This document shows, piece by piece, positions 1-11,870 of a DNA stretch of 64,000 nucleotides. The notes beneath the pieces are model-generated. The model saw only the letters and a program-made list of their open reading frames with translations, was not told the origin of the DNA and searched no databases. Source of the DNA: Talinum fruticosum (lineage: Eukaryota > Streptophyta > Magnoliopsida > Caryophyllales > Talinaceae); assembly GCA_021018815.1 (NCBI GenBank), contig JAITYX010000007.1, forward strand, positions 9,290,501-9,354,500, given 5' to 3'. Position numbers and translations under genes: made by a program. Position 1 is the stretch's first letter, and the number at the start of each line of letters is the position of its first letter.

Positions 1-7
1 TAAATCA

Positions 8-3000
8 ATGGTAAGACCAGTGATGGCCGCTTTGAGATTAGGACTAGCACTACACCATCATCCCTTACGTCTATGCCCCTCTTCTTCGACAAACCCATCA
101 ATTTCAAGCCTTTCCCACCTTGAATCTCTCTCTTCTTTGCTTTCTGGTGACCCTAGGTTCTGCCTCTCTACTTCTGTTTCCCCTTTACCAATCAGAAGCA
201 GTAGTTTTACCAAAGTGCTAGTCAGGGCATTTTCAACTTCAGCTGAAACGCCATTACCATCATCCTCATCTTCTAGAATGGTAAAAGCTATCAGGGTTCA
301 TGAGTTCGGTGGCCCAGAGGTTGCTTTTCTGTCTCCTCTCCTACTCCTTGATTCGATTGTTTTTGCACTCTACCTGCTTGTAGTAATGCCCAAGTGAGCT
401 CGTGACTGATATCTGAGGCAACTAATGCATATCCTCTAAAGACTTCATCTTTGTTTGTGAATGATCATTCCTTGGCGGACCCATCTTGTAGAAATTGTAC
501 TTTTTTGCTGATGAGCGTTTTGTCATGTTCAATGGGGGAGTATTGTGTTGAATTTGCGGGATAGTAGTGTACTATTTTTAGTTTCTTTTTGGTTCAGTCT
601 GATGAGGTGTTCTTTTTGGACAACTCGAGAAGCTGAGCTTTGGGTTTATAACATGTCCTGTCCTTGTGTATGCAAATTTAGCTACGGAGTTCACTATTGG
701 AGAAAATTTGATGACGGCAATGATGGTTACAGGTACTGAAATGGGAGGATGCAGAGATAGGAGATCCAAAAGAGGGTGAGATCCGTGTGAGGAACAAGGC
801 AATTGGGCTGAATTTTATTGATGTTTACTTCCGCAAAGGAGTCTACAAGGCTCCTATTATGCCATTTACTCCAGGTTTGCTTATTCCTTGATTTTACTTA
901 GCTTCCATGTTCAGTAGTATGATATATTAATTTTGAGTTTTCTGCCAAGGGATACATCCTTTAATAAGCAAGATGTTCAATAGTCACTGTATGATGGTGT
1001 AATGAAACATAACACTGAAAGACTAGATCAGACGATGATTAAGAGATGGCCAAGTCACCTGCGCCTGAAATTGACTCCGCGGTTGTGCCTGGTTCATAAA
1101 GCCTGCAAGCTAGTAGGAGCCAGCTAAAGCAATAACGAGGCTCGCGTTGACAGGATTGGGCATATGTTAGTCCGAAAAATTATGCAAAATCCTGAAATTT
1201 TTTAATACGGACACTCATAAAACTTAATTAGCACTCAAAAAATCATAGGAAGCTCAAAAGTGGGGTACGATTATACATGCTTTCTGGATCATCTGAAACC
1301 TAACTATTAAAGTGAGGCTTCTAATTTTATGATGCAAAGCCTAGAAGTTATACTCTTGTTTTCATGCCATGCTTCTCAAAATCTAAGGATTGATTAGTTC
1401 TGGCATTTGAAATGTTCTCAAATGCCCGTCCTTGCTTTTTATTCAATGTTTTCAAATTATGAGAAACTTTTAGAAAATTACTTTCATGATTGTAATGTTG
1501 CTCTCATGGATGTCTTTTGCAGGAATGGAAGCAGTTGGCGAGGTGGTAGCTGTTGGCCCTGGACTAACTGGCAGGCAGGTAGGAGATCTTGTTGCTTATG
1601 CTGGTCACCCACTAGGTGCATATGCTGAAGAACAGATCCTTCCGGCTAGCAAAGTAGTTCCTTTGCCATCTTCAGTTAGCCCTATTATTGCAGCATCTGT
1701 CATGCTTAAGGGTTTGACAGCTCATTACCTAGTTCGCCGTTGCTTCAAGGTGAATTTTCTCATTTGTCTGCACTCTGCAATGTTGTGTTATTGATGCATT
1801 GAACCTAACAAAGAGTTAGAATGCCATTTTGCTGAATCACTTTTATGACAAGGTAATCCGTGGGATTGATGTGACATTGTGACTTGTTACTGTCCTTTTT
1901 GTGAAGCCATAAACAATTTGATGCATTTTTTTATCGAGTGTTAAGGTTTTGCAATCTTGCTCTCTTGGAAGCATTGAGTATTTCGCTTTCTAATGTTATT
2001 TTGTGTTGGAAATGGAACATTATGAGGTGGTATACTATACAAAGAGGTCGTGTGACCCTTCCTACTTAAATGGATGAGGTCTTTTGAAACTTGATAGGAA
2101 AATTGCTGGTTCCGATTCTTCTTTCAAAACACTTCATCATGATTAACACAAACATAAGTTATTTTCTCTCTTAAATTTCGTGGAACTCATCATAGGAAGT
2201 TGATACTAGTGGTGCGATTATGTAAAATTTTCCATTTAACTTCTGAAATTATAGGTTGAAGCTGGTCATACTGTCCTAGTCCATGCAGCTGCTGGAGGTG
2301 TTGGATCCCTGTTATGCCAATGGGCAAATGCTCTTGGAGCCACCGTTATTGGAACTGTATCAACAAAAGAAAAGGCAATCCAAGCTAAAGAAGATGGTTG
2401 TCACCATGTGATAATCTACAAGGAAGAGGATTTTGTAAACTGTGTTAATGAAATAACATCTGGTCAAGGGGTTGAAGTTGTCTATGATTCTGTAGGAAAA
2501 GACACCTTTGAGGTAATTAGCTACCATCACCTTTCATTGAGTTAGGAGGAAATACCCTCATCTTGAACTTGCCTCAATGTTTTCATGCAATCATTTATTG
2601 ACAAATTTTGTCCAAATTATATAGCAGAACATAGTTGCTAACTGCTAAGCTTTTCTCTTGTTCATTTGCATATCACTGGTGTCACCTAGCTTTAATTCTT
2701 AAAGTCTTTGGGTTTCAGCTGGCTAGGATAAGGCTTTTGGGGGCTGGTATGACAGACCTGGGTTTAAACACCACCTATGACAGTCCTCCTCCACACCAAA
2801 AGAATTGCATCTATGGGTGGTATTCTATTCACCTAATTATTCATACGATGGTAAGAAGTTAATGTACAACTTTTGCTGGCAGGGATCATTAAACTGCTTG
2901 AAGCTACGAGGTTACATGGTGTTGTTTGGGCAGTCATCAGGTACACCGGATCCTGTTCCGCTGTCAGCGCTTGCTGTGAAATCACTCTTCCTAACGAGGC

Positions 3001-3194
3001 CTTCCCTCATGCAATATATTGTAACACGTGAGGAGCTCCTAGAAGCTTCTGGAGAGTTATTTGCAAATATCGTCTCAGGTGTTTTACGTGTTCGTGTTAA
3101 TCACAAGTATCCCCTGTCCCAGGCAGCCCAGGCCCATGCAGACCTTGAGAACCGACGAACAACTGGTTCTGTTGTGCTCATACCAGATGCCTAA
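8..3194 (+). CDS. Organelle-targeted NADPH:quinone oxidoreductase (zeta-crystallin/TED2 type, MDR superfamily)
   Basis: Five exons join in frame: 8-319, 733-874, 1523-1749, 2255-2512 and 2883-3194 (stop TAA), all with GT-AG introns, giving 416 aa. The first 90 or so residues are Ser/Leu/Arg-rich without acidic stretches, as in a plastid or mitochondrial transit peptide. An internal Met (base 278, MVKAIRVHEFGGPEV) marks where the catalytic domain begins. That domain has the GroES-like fold segment (AIGLNFIDVYFRKGVYK), the glycine-rich NADPH-binding motif AAAGGVGS in exon 4, and VYDSVG after it. No zinc-ligand cysteines are evident, as expected for quinone oxidoreductases rather than alcohol dehydrogenases. 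The family reduces quinones with NADPH. The length suits plant members with an N-terminal extension (Zinnia TED2-like). The nearest relative is the broken paralogue at 6564-15293. The upstream promoter lies outside the window. Confidence 0.93.
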
Positions 3195-3643
3195 TATTTA
3201 GATTTATGTTGTGAAGTTGTCATCTGCAAGGAAATTTTCAATAATCAACTGTGTAAAGTGTAGTATGATCACTTGTGGATCTGTGGACTATATCTCCACC
3301 AACCTCGGACTCGATTAACTTGTTATCTCAGATTTCTTCCTGTTGATGTAATAATTTTTTTTTTTTGACAGAGATGTAGTAAAATTGGGTTTTGCCTTGT
3401 ACGCAATACAACTTTGTTGATAGTACACATGTAGTTATCTGTGCATCCTGAGCTTTTGGCCAACTAGAGGTGTTGATCTTTATGCTTAACATGCTGACCT
3501 TGTCTTCATAGTAGTTATATTTGTATAGGTGATTAGATATATAATTAACCATTGCAAATACCGTGAAATGCTACTCCAATGTTTTTTGTTGTTCCCTCTT
3601 ATGTGAAAGAAGTGCAAAGGTCAATACGGAGTCAACATGTCAA
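3195..3643. other. 3' flank of the quinone oxidoreductase gene
   Basis: No gene is visible here. It holds the 3' untranslated region and a short spacer before the poly(T) run that marks the 3' end of a minus-strand LINE remnant. Confidence 0.6.
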
Positions 3644-5203
3644 TTTTTTTTTCTTTAAAGGGTAAGAACAACAACTAGCAGGTATCCCTTATCGCAAGAG
3701 TTCTATCTAAAAAGAAGGAATACAAGACCAAACTAAATACATAGACCAAACTTGACCATCCAGCTTAGTCTGCTCGATTTCCTTATGTAAGTGTGATGAA
3801 TAAAGATTTGATTGTATATTCGGAGAAAACACTCGTGTATCTTGAACAAGCATATGAATTTCCGAAGAGACTTGAATTTCACCTTTAATTGCTTTGATAA
3901 CCATAAGATTATCTCCTTCCAAGATCATAGAACGAAACTCAGCATGAACTGCGACTTTGACGCTATTTCTCATGGCAGTAGCTTCGGCTAAAAGGATCGA
4001 AGATGACCCCAGTGTTTGTTGTTCCCGCTTGAAGAAACCTCCTATTCCAACTTCGATAACAAACCCTCATGCTGCCGTTTAAGCTGATCTCGAACCGTCG
4101 AAGTTGACTTTGATAATCCTCCAGGGGGTTTGTGCCAACAAACAAGCCGTGTGGAGGTGTTGGCACGATCGGGAGGGGTAGGAGAGGTATTGAAGTAATG
4201 ATCTAGTCTCGCATCTAGATCTCCATTCCGCCCTAGAAGATTTGGCTCGAAATAATGTACAATTGAGGTTGAAGTAGCCATTATTAAAAACGACATCATT
4301 CCTACTTTCCAACAACTCCATAATAAATGAAACATACGGACCATCTGCGATGGTTTTTGCAAATGTCCGAAATCATAAATAATATGATTCAAAGTAGGAT
4401 TTTGCAAGAGGCTCACATTCACCTCCAGCCATTTGTGTCGAAAGGTTGCGTCCCATAAATCCAAGACACCGTAACATTGTGAGAAAAAATGATCAACTCG
4501 ATTCATTATGTACCCAACGTAACGGGCAAATAGTATCAATATTTAACCCTCTTATAGCTAGGTTGTCCCAAGTAGGTAATGCATTATGCCCTAACTGCCA
4601 CATAAACATGTTCAACTTGGGCATTAAGTCCAAATTCTAAATCCAAGCAAAATCCCCGCCGAGAGTCAAGTGGAAATGTTATGAGTATTCCAAGTAGTAG
4701 ATTTAGTTGTAAATTTATCATTGCTCGGACAAACCCCAACAGACAGAGTCCTCAATATTTTTAGTAGGGTGAGGAACAGATTTGATAGCTTGACAAACTT
4801 CCAAGTGGGAGAAATGAACTAAGCCGTACCAAATCTCATTCTTTCTCGGAAATAATGCAATCATCGATCGTAGCCTCCAATGATGGAATATTTGGAATGA
4901 TACCATCATAAAACTCCAACAACCTCGGTATTCCTGCGCCAATTTTTTTTCTTCAAATGTGCAAATAATAATATTTCAAATTTCAATTTAACTTGTACCA
5001 AACGCCCCCTCCCCTTCCAAAAGAAAATCCCGATTGAGTAAAAGGTATAAGTTTGACAATGAATGATACTCGATAAAAGCTGAGAATGATCAAATCGAGG
5101 AGGGTTAAACAAAAAAGAAAAGGCCTCCGAGAAACACAGAAATAGACAGGTCATACTCATGAAGCAAAATTAAATCAATGGGAAGAGCAAGAATGACCAC
5201 ATT
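3644..5203 (-). mobile_element. 5'-truncated L1-type LINE remnant, copy 1 (zinc-binding plus RNase H end)
   Basis: Read on the minus strand, the fragment has the end of a plant LINE ORF2. Order: a segment with WYGLVHFSHLEVCQAIKS, a reverse-transcriptase zinc-binding domain (LNMFMWQLGHNALPTWDNL is clear in copy 2), then an RNase H domain. The RNase H carries VNFDGS, an A-E-A-x-A-M segment and LEGDNLMVIKAIKG, the spacing expected for its acidic residues. Frameshifts and stops break the frame, so it is dead. The poly(T) at 3644-3652 on the plus strand is the element's poly(A) tail; it is followed by AAAGGGTAA, also seen next to the tail of the LINE at 34986. The reverse-transcriptase core is absent, consistent with 5' truncation. 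No clear target-site duplication was found. Confidence 0.75.
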
Positions 5204-6589
5204 CGGAGAAAACACTGTGTATCTTGAACAAGCATATGAATTTCCGAAGAGACTTGAATTTCACCTTTAATTGCTTTGATAACCATAAGATTATCTCCTT
5301 CCAAGATCATAGAACGAAACTCAGCATGAACTGCGACTTTGACGCTATTTCTCATGGCGGTAGCTTCGGCTAAAAGGATCGAAGATGACCCCGGGTTTGT
5401 TGTTCCCGCTTGAAGAAACCTCCTATTCCAACTTCCGATAACAAACCCTCATGCTGCCGTTTAAGCTGATCTCGAACCGTCGAAGTTGACTTTGATAATC
5501 CTCCAGGGGGTTTGTGCCAACAAACAAGCCGTGTGGAGGTGTTGGCACGATCGGGAGGGGTAGGAGAGGTATTGAAGTAATGATCTAGTCCGCATCTAGA
5601 TCTCCATTCCGCCCTAGAAGATTTGGCTCGAAATAATGTACAATTGAGGTTGAAGCGACCATTATTAAAAACGACATCATTCCTACTTTCCAACAACTCC
5701 ATAATAAATGAAACATACGGACCATCTCGCGATGGTTTTTGCAAATGTCCGAAATTATAAATAATATGATTCAAAGTAGGATTTTGCAAGAGGCTCACAT
5801 TCACCTCCAGCCATTTGTGTCGAAAGGTTGCGTCCCATAAATCCAAGACACCGTAACATTGTGAGAAAAAAATGATCAACCGATTCATTATGTACCCAAC
5901 GTAACGGGCAAATAGTATCAATATTTAACCCTCTTATAGCTAGGTTGTCCCAAGTAGGTAATGCATTATGCCCTAACTGCCACATAAACATGTTCAACTT
6001 GGGCATTAAGTCCAAATTCTAAATCCAAGCAAAATCCCCCGCCGAGAGTCGAGTGGAAATGTTATGAGTATTCCAAGTAGTAGATTTAGTTGTAAATTTA
6101 TCATTGCTTGGACAAACCCCAACAGACAGAGTCCTCAATATTTTTAGTAGGGTGAGGAATAGATTTGATAGCTTGACAAACTTCCGAGTGGGAGAAATGA
6201 ACTAAGCCGTACCAAATCTCATTCTTTCTCGGAAATAATGCAATCATCGACTATAGCCTCCAATGATGGAATATTTGGAATGATACCATCATAAAACTCC
6301 AACAACCTCGGTATTCCTGCGCCAATTTTTCTCTTTTCAAATGTGCAAATAATAATATTTCAAATTTCAATTTAACTTGTACCAAACGCCCCCTTCCCTT
6401 CTAAAAGAAAATCCCGATTGAGTAAAAGGTATAAGTTTGACAAGAATAAGATACTCGATAAAAGCCGAGAATGATCAAATGGAGGAGGGTTAAACAAAAA
6501 AGAAAAGGCCTCTCGAGAAACACAGAAATAGACAGGTCATACTCATGAAGCAAAATTAAATCAATGGGAAGAGCAGTAATGACCACATT
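5204..6589 (-). repeat. Tandem duplicate (copy 2) of 3821-5203
   Basis: The sequence from 3821 repeats from 5204 with a 1383-bp period and very high identity. Differences include substitutions and many single-base indels. The junction at about 5201-5204 joins the end of the unit back to its start, with only ATT shared at the breakpoints. The right end of the unit includes the first bases of the second quinone oxidoreductase copy (TCAATGGGAAGAGCA at 6561). A short stub of that gene start is therefore also present at about 5175-5200. It contains the same LINE zinc-binding and RNase H remnants on the minus strand. Confidence 0.88.
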
Positions 6590-6844
6590 TAGACTAATCC
6601 AGACACTAAATCATCCCTTAAATCTACGCCTCTTTCGCCTACCAACCCGTCAATTTCAAGTCTTTCTCATCCTTTCTACCGATCATAGGTTTTCACTCTC
6701 TACTTGCTTTCCCTGTACCAATCGGAGCACCAAAACTACCAAATTGCAGGTGAGGGCATTTACAACTTCAGCTGAAATATCATTACCATCATCTTTCATC
6801 ATCAAGAATGGTGAAAGCTATCACGGTTCATGACAAGTAACAAT

Positions 6845-6861
6845 ACTCTCTCTCTCTCTCT
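6845..6861. repeat. (CT)n microsatellite
   Basis: A short CT dinucleotide run right after the damaged exon 1 of the pseudogene. It may have replaced the missing exon end. Confidence 0.8.
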
Positions 6862-7235
6862 CCTCACTCCTTAGGTTTGCTCTTGCATTTTGTTCATGAG
6901 TCGTGGTATTGGTTTTGTTTATGCATTCTACCTGTTTGTAATTATGCCGAATTGAGCTCGGGATCTGGTGTTTTAGGCTACTTATGCATAGTTGCAACTT
7001 GCATACCCTTTAGCCAATTCTCTATAATCTTTATCTTTGTTTTTACATGATCATTTCTCTGGTATGGGTTGTATTTTGTTGTATGTCAAATTGAGAAGCT
7101 TGAATTTTGGGCTTGTAACATGTCCTGTACTTCTATACGTAAATTTGGCAATGGAGTTCATTTGTAGAGAATTTTATGACTGCCATGATGGTTATAGGTG
7201 CTGAAATGGGAGGATATACACATAGGAGAGCCAAA

Positions 7236-7637
7236 TGTCACGGAACGCTCCGGAAGAGCCCGAAATCCTCTAGAATTCTCTCGGTGGTTCCCCAAGAATC
7301 CACTAAGTTCCAGAATATTTTATACTCATGTAAACTTGTAGATATTTGTATAGAAAATTCTAGATACACAATATTGATCTGTCGGATCAAAACGATCTTC
7401 ACCGTTCATTGAGGAGGTGGTCATGTATATGTACCCCATGGGGACCTCATTTATAATCATCGAATCCAAGAGTTTAATACACACAACATTCTCCCAAACA
7501 CTCTCTCTCTAAGTGTCCTTTGCTTACTTAGCTTCCTCGGGCTTAAGTCAACCACTCTCGAGGCTTACTAGCAAGTTTAAAAATGTTCTCGGGTATGGCA
7601 CCGCAATTGACTTCGAGTGAATTATCGTCCCGTGACA
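7236..7637 (+). repeat. 5' LTR of the chromovirus
   Basis: Matches 13103-13515 over its length with scattered substitutions and indels. Contains CATGTATATGTACC, the counterpart of a TATA-like CATGTATATATACC in the 3' LTR. Confidence 0.93.
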
Positions 7638-7639
7638 GT

Positions 7640-7651
7640 TGGTATCGAGCC
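7640..7651 (+). promoter_or_regulatory. Primer-binding site (tRNA-Met type)
   Basis: TGGTATCGAGCC begins two bases after the LTR. It matches the usual initiator-Met primer site (TGGTATCAGAGC) except for one missing base. Confidence 0.8.
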
Positions 7652-7659
7652 AAAGTTTG

Positions 7660-9795
7660 GGCGAGAATGTCGAGCGCTATCGAAGCAGACCAACAACCAC
7701 AAGGTGGTAAGAAGGGTCAAGAGAAGTCACGGGAGGCGATTGTCGCTCTCGAGGAAAGGTCGCCTTGCACGACATCCTTGGCGGTTTAAGGGAAAAGTCG
7801 ACACCCCGACTCATCATGTCTGGGAGCTCGAGTCTAAGGAGGATGACTCGGAGCTAAAGGAGGAAATGCAGTTGGTCTTGTATGCGGTACTCACGAACTT
7901 CACCAAGGAGGTGGCAGCCTTTAAAGCCACAAGTGGAGGTCAAAGATGGTGAACTCAAGGCTAGGGGTGTGCAAAACCGGTTAACTATGTTTTCGGTTAA
8001 CCGATTTTCGGTTAACCGAATTTCGGATAGTTAAAACCCCGAACCATAACCGATCCGATTTTTCCGGTTAACCGACGTTTCGGTTAACCGAGTTTACTCG
8101 ATCGGCAAAATCCCAATCCGTAACCGAACCGAAAAGTCCGGTTAACCGGAAAAATCGGATCGGTTTACGGTTAACCGAGGTTGCAAAATAAATTCGATCT
8201 TAGTAGCAAGTTGCAGCATTAAGTCCAGGAATTCCGGGCAACATCAGGTGGCAGCAAGCGGCAGCACCACCAGCAGCAGTAACGAGGATAGAGGGGAGGA
8301 AAAAGAAAGAGAGGGGGAACCCGAGTCGAATGAGCGTCGCCGGCCGAGTATCGTCGGTAGGTCGCCGGTTGTCTGCGAACGAGGACAGAGGGGGAGGCGA
8401 GAGGGAGGGAGAGAGGAGGTCGACGAGGACAGAGGGGGAGGCAGAGGGAGAGAGAGAGAGGAGGTCGATGAGGACAGAGGAGTTCGACGAGGACAAGAGG
8501 TCGACGAGGACGAGGAGGTCGACGAAGACAGAGGGAGAGGCAGAGGGAGAGAGAGAGGAGGTCGACGAGGAGCGACCATTGAGCAGCAGACGAGAGAACA
8601 ACAAAACCGTAGCAAGACAGACGAGGGGAATAGCAGCGCACGGCTAGGGTTTCAACTTTCAAGCATTTTATATTTTTTTATAAAAATCGGTTCGGTTAAC
8701 CGAAAATTTTCTCGATCGTGAACCGTATCCGAACCGTTAACCGAAAAAAATTCCGGTTCGGTTAACCGACCCGGTTTTTATAAAAAATTAATCGGTTAAC
8801 CGTTTTTGGATCAGCTTTTCGGATCGGGTTTTCGGTTTCGGTTTTTGCACACCCCTACTCAAGGCTGCTCTCAATGATCAACAAGAGCTTCGGGCCGCTC
8901 TCAATGATCAACGGGAGCAAATGGAGGAATTCAAGGCACAACTAAGTTGTGCATGGCCGTGGTGGCCAACAGTGGGTCGGTTTAGATGGCGACTACCCCT
9001 AGGATGAATGTGTCAAAGCCTCCGGACTTCAAATGAGCTAGGAGTGTGAGAGAGATTGACAACTTCCTATAGGGACTTGAGGCTTACTTCAAAGCCTCGA
9101 GGGCATTGAGGAAGACGATCTCAAGGTGAGTAACGCTTGCCTTTTCCTTAAAGATACTCGCTCTTATCTTATGGCAATGTCGGTGTGACAAAGTCAATAG
9201 AGGGTTCGATCCCGTTACTATGTGGAAAGCATTCAAGGAAGAACTCAAGAAGCAGTTCTATCCCAAGGATGCCCAACGAGAAGCTTGAATCAAGCTACCT
9301 TCGACACCTCCAACATAAGGAGGGTCACATTCGGAAATATGTGAAGGAATTTCAAGAGTTACTCTTGGAAATTCCCACCATGGGAGATCAAAAATGCCTT
9401 ATGTTGCTTCCTCGATGGCCTATGTGGATGGGCCAAGATGGAGTTAGAGAGGCGAGGAGTGCAAGACCTCGCCTTCGCGATTGTTTTCGCTTAGTCACTC
9501 TACGAATTCAAGTCCTTAAAGGGACAAGGCAAGATGGTGGAAAGTCATAACAAAAGTGGGGAGACCATGACAAGTCTCCCAAGAAGGGGAAGTCGTCCTC
9601 TTACAAGGCCAAGAGAAAGTCCAAGGAGGGTCAAACGAACAAGGAGATCTCTTGCTCGCTTCCTGTGCAACTTGAGTGTCCAAAAGGGCAAGCTTGCCGC
9701 TCTAGTCATGGACGAAGAGAGGCAAAACGAGGAAAGGAAGCTTGCTTCCATGAGGCTTCTCAATGCCATCCAAGCCGAAGTGGAGGGGTAGCCTT
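7660..9795 (+). pseudogene. Chromovirus gag remnant, split by a hAT-type insertion
   Basis: Gag coding traces run on both sides of the nested element at 7962-8857. The left part ends in KEVAAFKA. The right part resumes with a coiled-coil-like segment built on a 30-bp direct repeat (GCTCTCAATGATCAAC near 8870 and 8900), then a retrotransposon-gag region (AFKEELKKQFYPKDAQ near 9230-9285) and a degenerate zinc-knuckle region near 9660-9700. Several stops and frame changes mean no gag protein can be made. Confidence 0.75.
7962..8857. mobile_element. Non-autonomous hAT-type element, CGGTTAACCG-rich
   Basis: The 896-bp element begins TAGGGGTGTGCAAAA and ends with the inverted TTTTTGCACACCCCTA. It is flanked by a perfect 8-bp duplication CTCAAGGC (7954-7961 and 8858-8865). 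An 8-bp duplication plus TAGGGGTG termini is the hAT pattern. Both subterminal zones are packed with the palindrome GGTTAACC, nine exact copies by my count. The centre (8230-8640) is a purine-rich GAGG/GACGAGG tract that is open in several frames but shows no transposase. It lies inside the chromovirus gag and is therefore younger than that insertion. Confidence 0.92.
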
Positions 9796-9803
9796 GTGGA
9801 CGC

Positions 9804-10322
9804 ATGTACGTGGAGACCTTCATTAATGGCAAGCCATTACAAGCGATGCTGGATACCGGAGCTGATACGGTCTACATGGCCAAGGAGTTTGCCAAGGAGA
9901 TTGGCCTCTCCTACACCAAAGAAAGAGCCTTCGTCAAGGGTGTCATCGCTAAGAGTCTCCCAATTGAGGGTGTTGCTCGTAACACCGAAATACAGCTTGG
10001 CCAGTGGAAAGGTAAGACCGACATCACCGTTGCTCCTCTAGATGATAAGAAATTCTATCTTGGTATAGATTTTCTTGATATAGTGAAGGCATTCTTGGTG
10101 CCCTACACCAACACGATATGTATCATGGGGAATGGGCAACCTTGTGTTGTTCCCATGAAGAAGGAGATTGATGAGGGAAGATGCTCTCCACTCTTCAATT
10201 CTCTAAGGATATCAAGAAGAAATAACCAACCTTCATTGCCACCCTCAAAATGGAAGAGGGGGCACAGGATGTCCAAACGCCAAAAGTTTTCTAAGAGGTG
10301 CTGGACGACTTCTAGGATGTAA
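9804..10322 (+). pseudogene. Chromovirus aspartic protease domain
   Basis: An open stretch of 172 codons. The retroviral-type protease signature LDTGAD lies at about 9849-9866, and a second conserved segment (FYLGIDFLD) near 10050-10080. In a working element it would be part of the pol polyprotein and cleave gag and pol. This domain is one of the better preserved parts, but it is cut off from gag and reverse transcriptase by frame breaks. Confidence 0.85.
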
Positions 10323-11870
10323 TGGCTGCGGAACTACCAAAAGACTTCCTCACGGACGGGAAGTCGACCATGCTATCGAGTTAGAGTCGAGGGCTAAACC
10401 GCTCGCATTTTCCCCTACCGCATGGCACCTCCGGAGCTGGAGGAGGTACGAAGACGGTTGAAGGAGTTGTTAGATGCTGGGTACATCCGTCCCTCTAAAT
10501 CACCCTACGATGCACCAGCTTCTTTTCTAGAAGAAGCACGATGGGTCCCTTTGTCTCGTGCATAGATTATCGAGGACTCAATAAGATCATTATCCGGAAC
10601 AAGTACTCGATTCCGCGCATCAATGATCTATTCGATCAACTCGGGAGATGCAAGGTACTTCACCAAGTTGGACTTGAGGAGTGAGTACTATCAAGTCCGC
10701 ATAGCCGAAGGGATGAGGCAAAGACGGCATGCGTCACACGCCATGGATCATATGAGTTCTTGGTCATGCCCTTTGGCCTCACTAATGCACCCAGCCATGT
10801 TTTGTACCCTCATGAATAAGGTACTTGCTCCTTACCTTGATCGCTTCGTAGTAGTTTACTTGGATGACATTGTCATCTATAGTAAGACTCTTGAGGAGCA
10901 TGTGAGACACTTGTAAAAAGTGTTCTCCCTGAGGGACAACCAGCTTTACGTTAAAAGGAGAAGTGCTCCTTCGCCCAATAAGAGGCAGAGGCAGGATTTG
11001 GATGGATCTTTCAAAGGTGAAGGTCATACCGGAGTGGGAGCCATCCACCAAAGTCATCGAGTTAAGATCGTTTCTTGTCTTGGTGAACTACTACCAGCGG
11101 TTCATCAAGGGTTATTCCGCAATCGCTGCTCCTCTCACCGACTTGTTGAAGAAGGGAAGATGATGGACTTGGAGACAAGAGTGTCAACAGGCCTTCGAAG
11201 CCTTGAAAAAGGCTATCATCGAGGAAGCGGTGTTAGTTCTTCCTAACCTCCACAAGTCGTTCGAGCTCCACATGGATGCTTTCGACTTTGCCATTGGAGG
11301 AGTCCTAATGCAGGATGGTCATCGTGTCGCCTTTGAGAGTCGAAAGCTCAATGATACGGAATGGCGATACACGGTGCAAGAAAAAGAAATGAACGTGGTA
11401 GTACATTATCCCCGGACTTGGAGGCATTACTTGTTAAGGAGTAAATTCGTCATCAAGACAGCACAACGTTGCCACGAGCTACTTCCAGACATAGAAAAAG
11501 CTCACTCCCAAGCAAGCTAGGTGACAAGATTTCTTGGCCGAGTTCGAGTACGAGATGGAGTACAAACCGGGCAAGGCTAATTTGGTAGCCGACGCCCTAA
11601 ATCGAAAAGGAAAACTTGCCGACATAATCCAGCCTCAAAGCAATTTGAGGGATCGGATCCGCGAGGGGCTGAAGTACGATCGCTTGGCACGTACCATCGT
11701 CAACCTCGTACAGGAAGGCAAGACAAGGAAATTTTGGGTTGAAGATGGCCTAGTACTCACAAAAGGCAAACGCCTTTACGTGCTTGCCTACGACAACCTG
11801 CGGAGGGAAGTCGTAAAGGAGTGCCATGATAGCAAGTGGGTAGGACATCCCGCACATTCACACTCGTGAG
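10323..11870 (+). pseudogene. Chromovirus reverse transcriptase and RNase H remnant
   Basis: Reverse-transcriptase blocks appear in changing frames: the connection before RT (ELEEVRRRLKELLDAGYI near 10435), the CIDYRGLNKI block near 10560, [15 protein letters not shown] (10660-10700), and the catalytic YLDDIV at about 10857-10874. RNase H follows (11203-11520) with FELHMDAFDFAIGG and a later conserved Glu region (RYTVQEKEM), then a connection domain ending PGKANLVADALNRK (11567-11610). Multiple frameshifts inactivate it. Confidence 0.85.

Noticed and set aside
1020..1170. Transposon fragment in intron 2 of the quinone oxidoreductase gene
   Set aside because: The patch is more GC-rich than the rest of the intron, but no termini, repeats or coding match are visible.
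4446..4640. Plus-strand short frames within the LINE remnants
   Set aside because: They are complements of the zinc-binding/RNase H coding remnants on the minus strand.
8200..8662. Overlapping open frames of 120-150 codons on both strands in 8200-8720
   Set aside because: They arise from the purine-rich GAGG/GACGAGG low-complexity core of the hAT-type element. Composition is repetitive in all frames and no family is recognisable.
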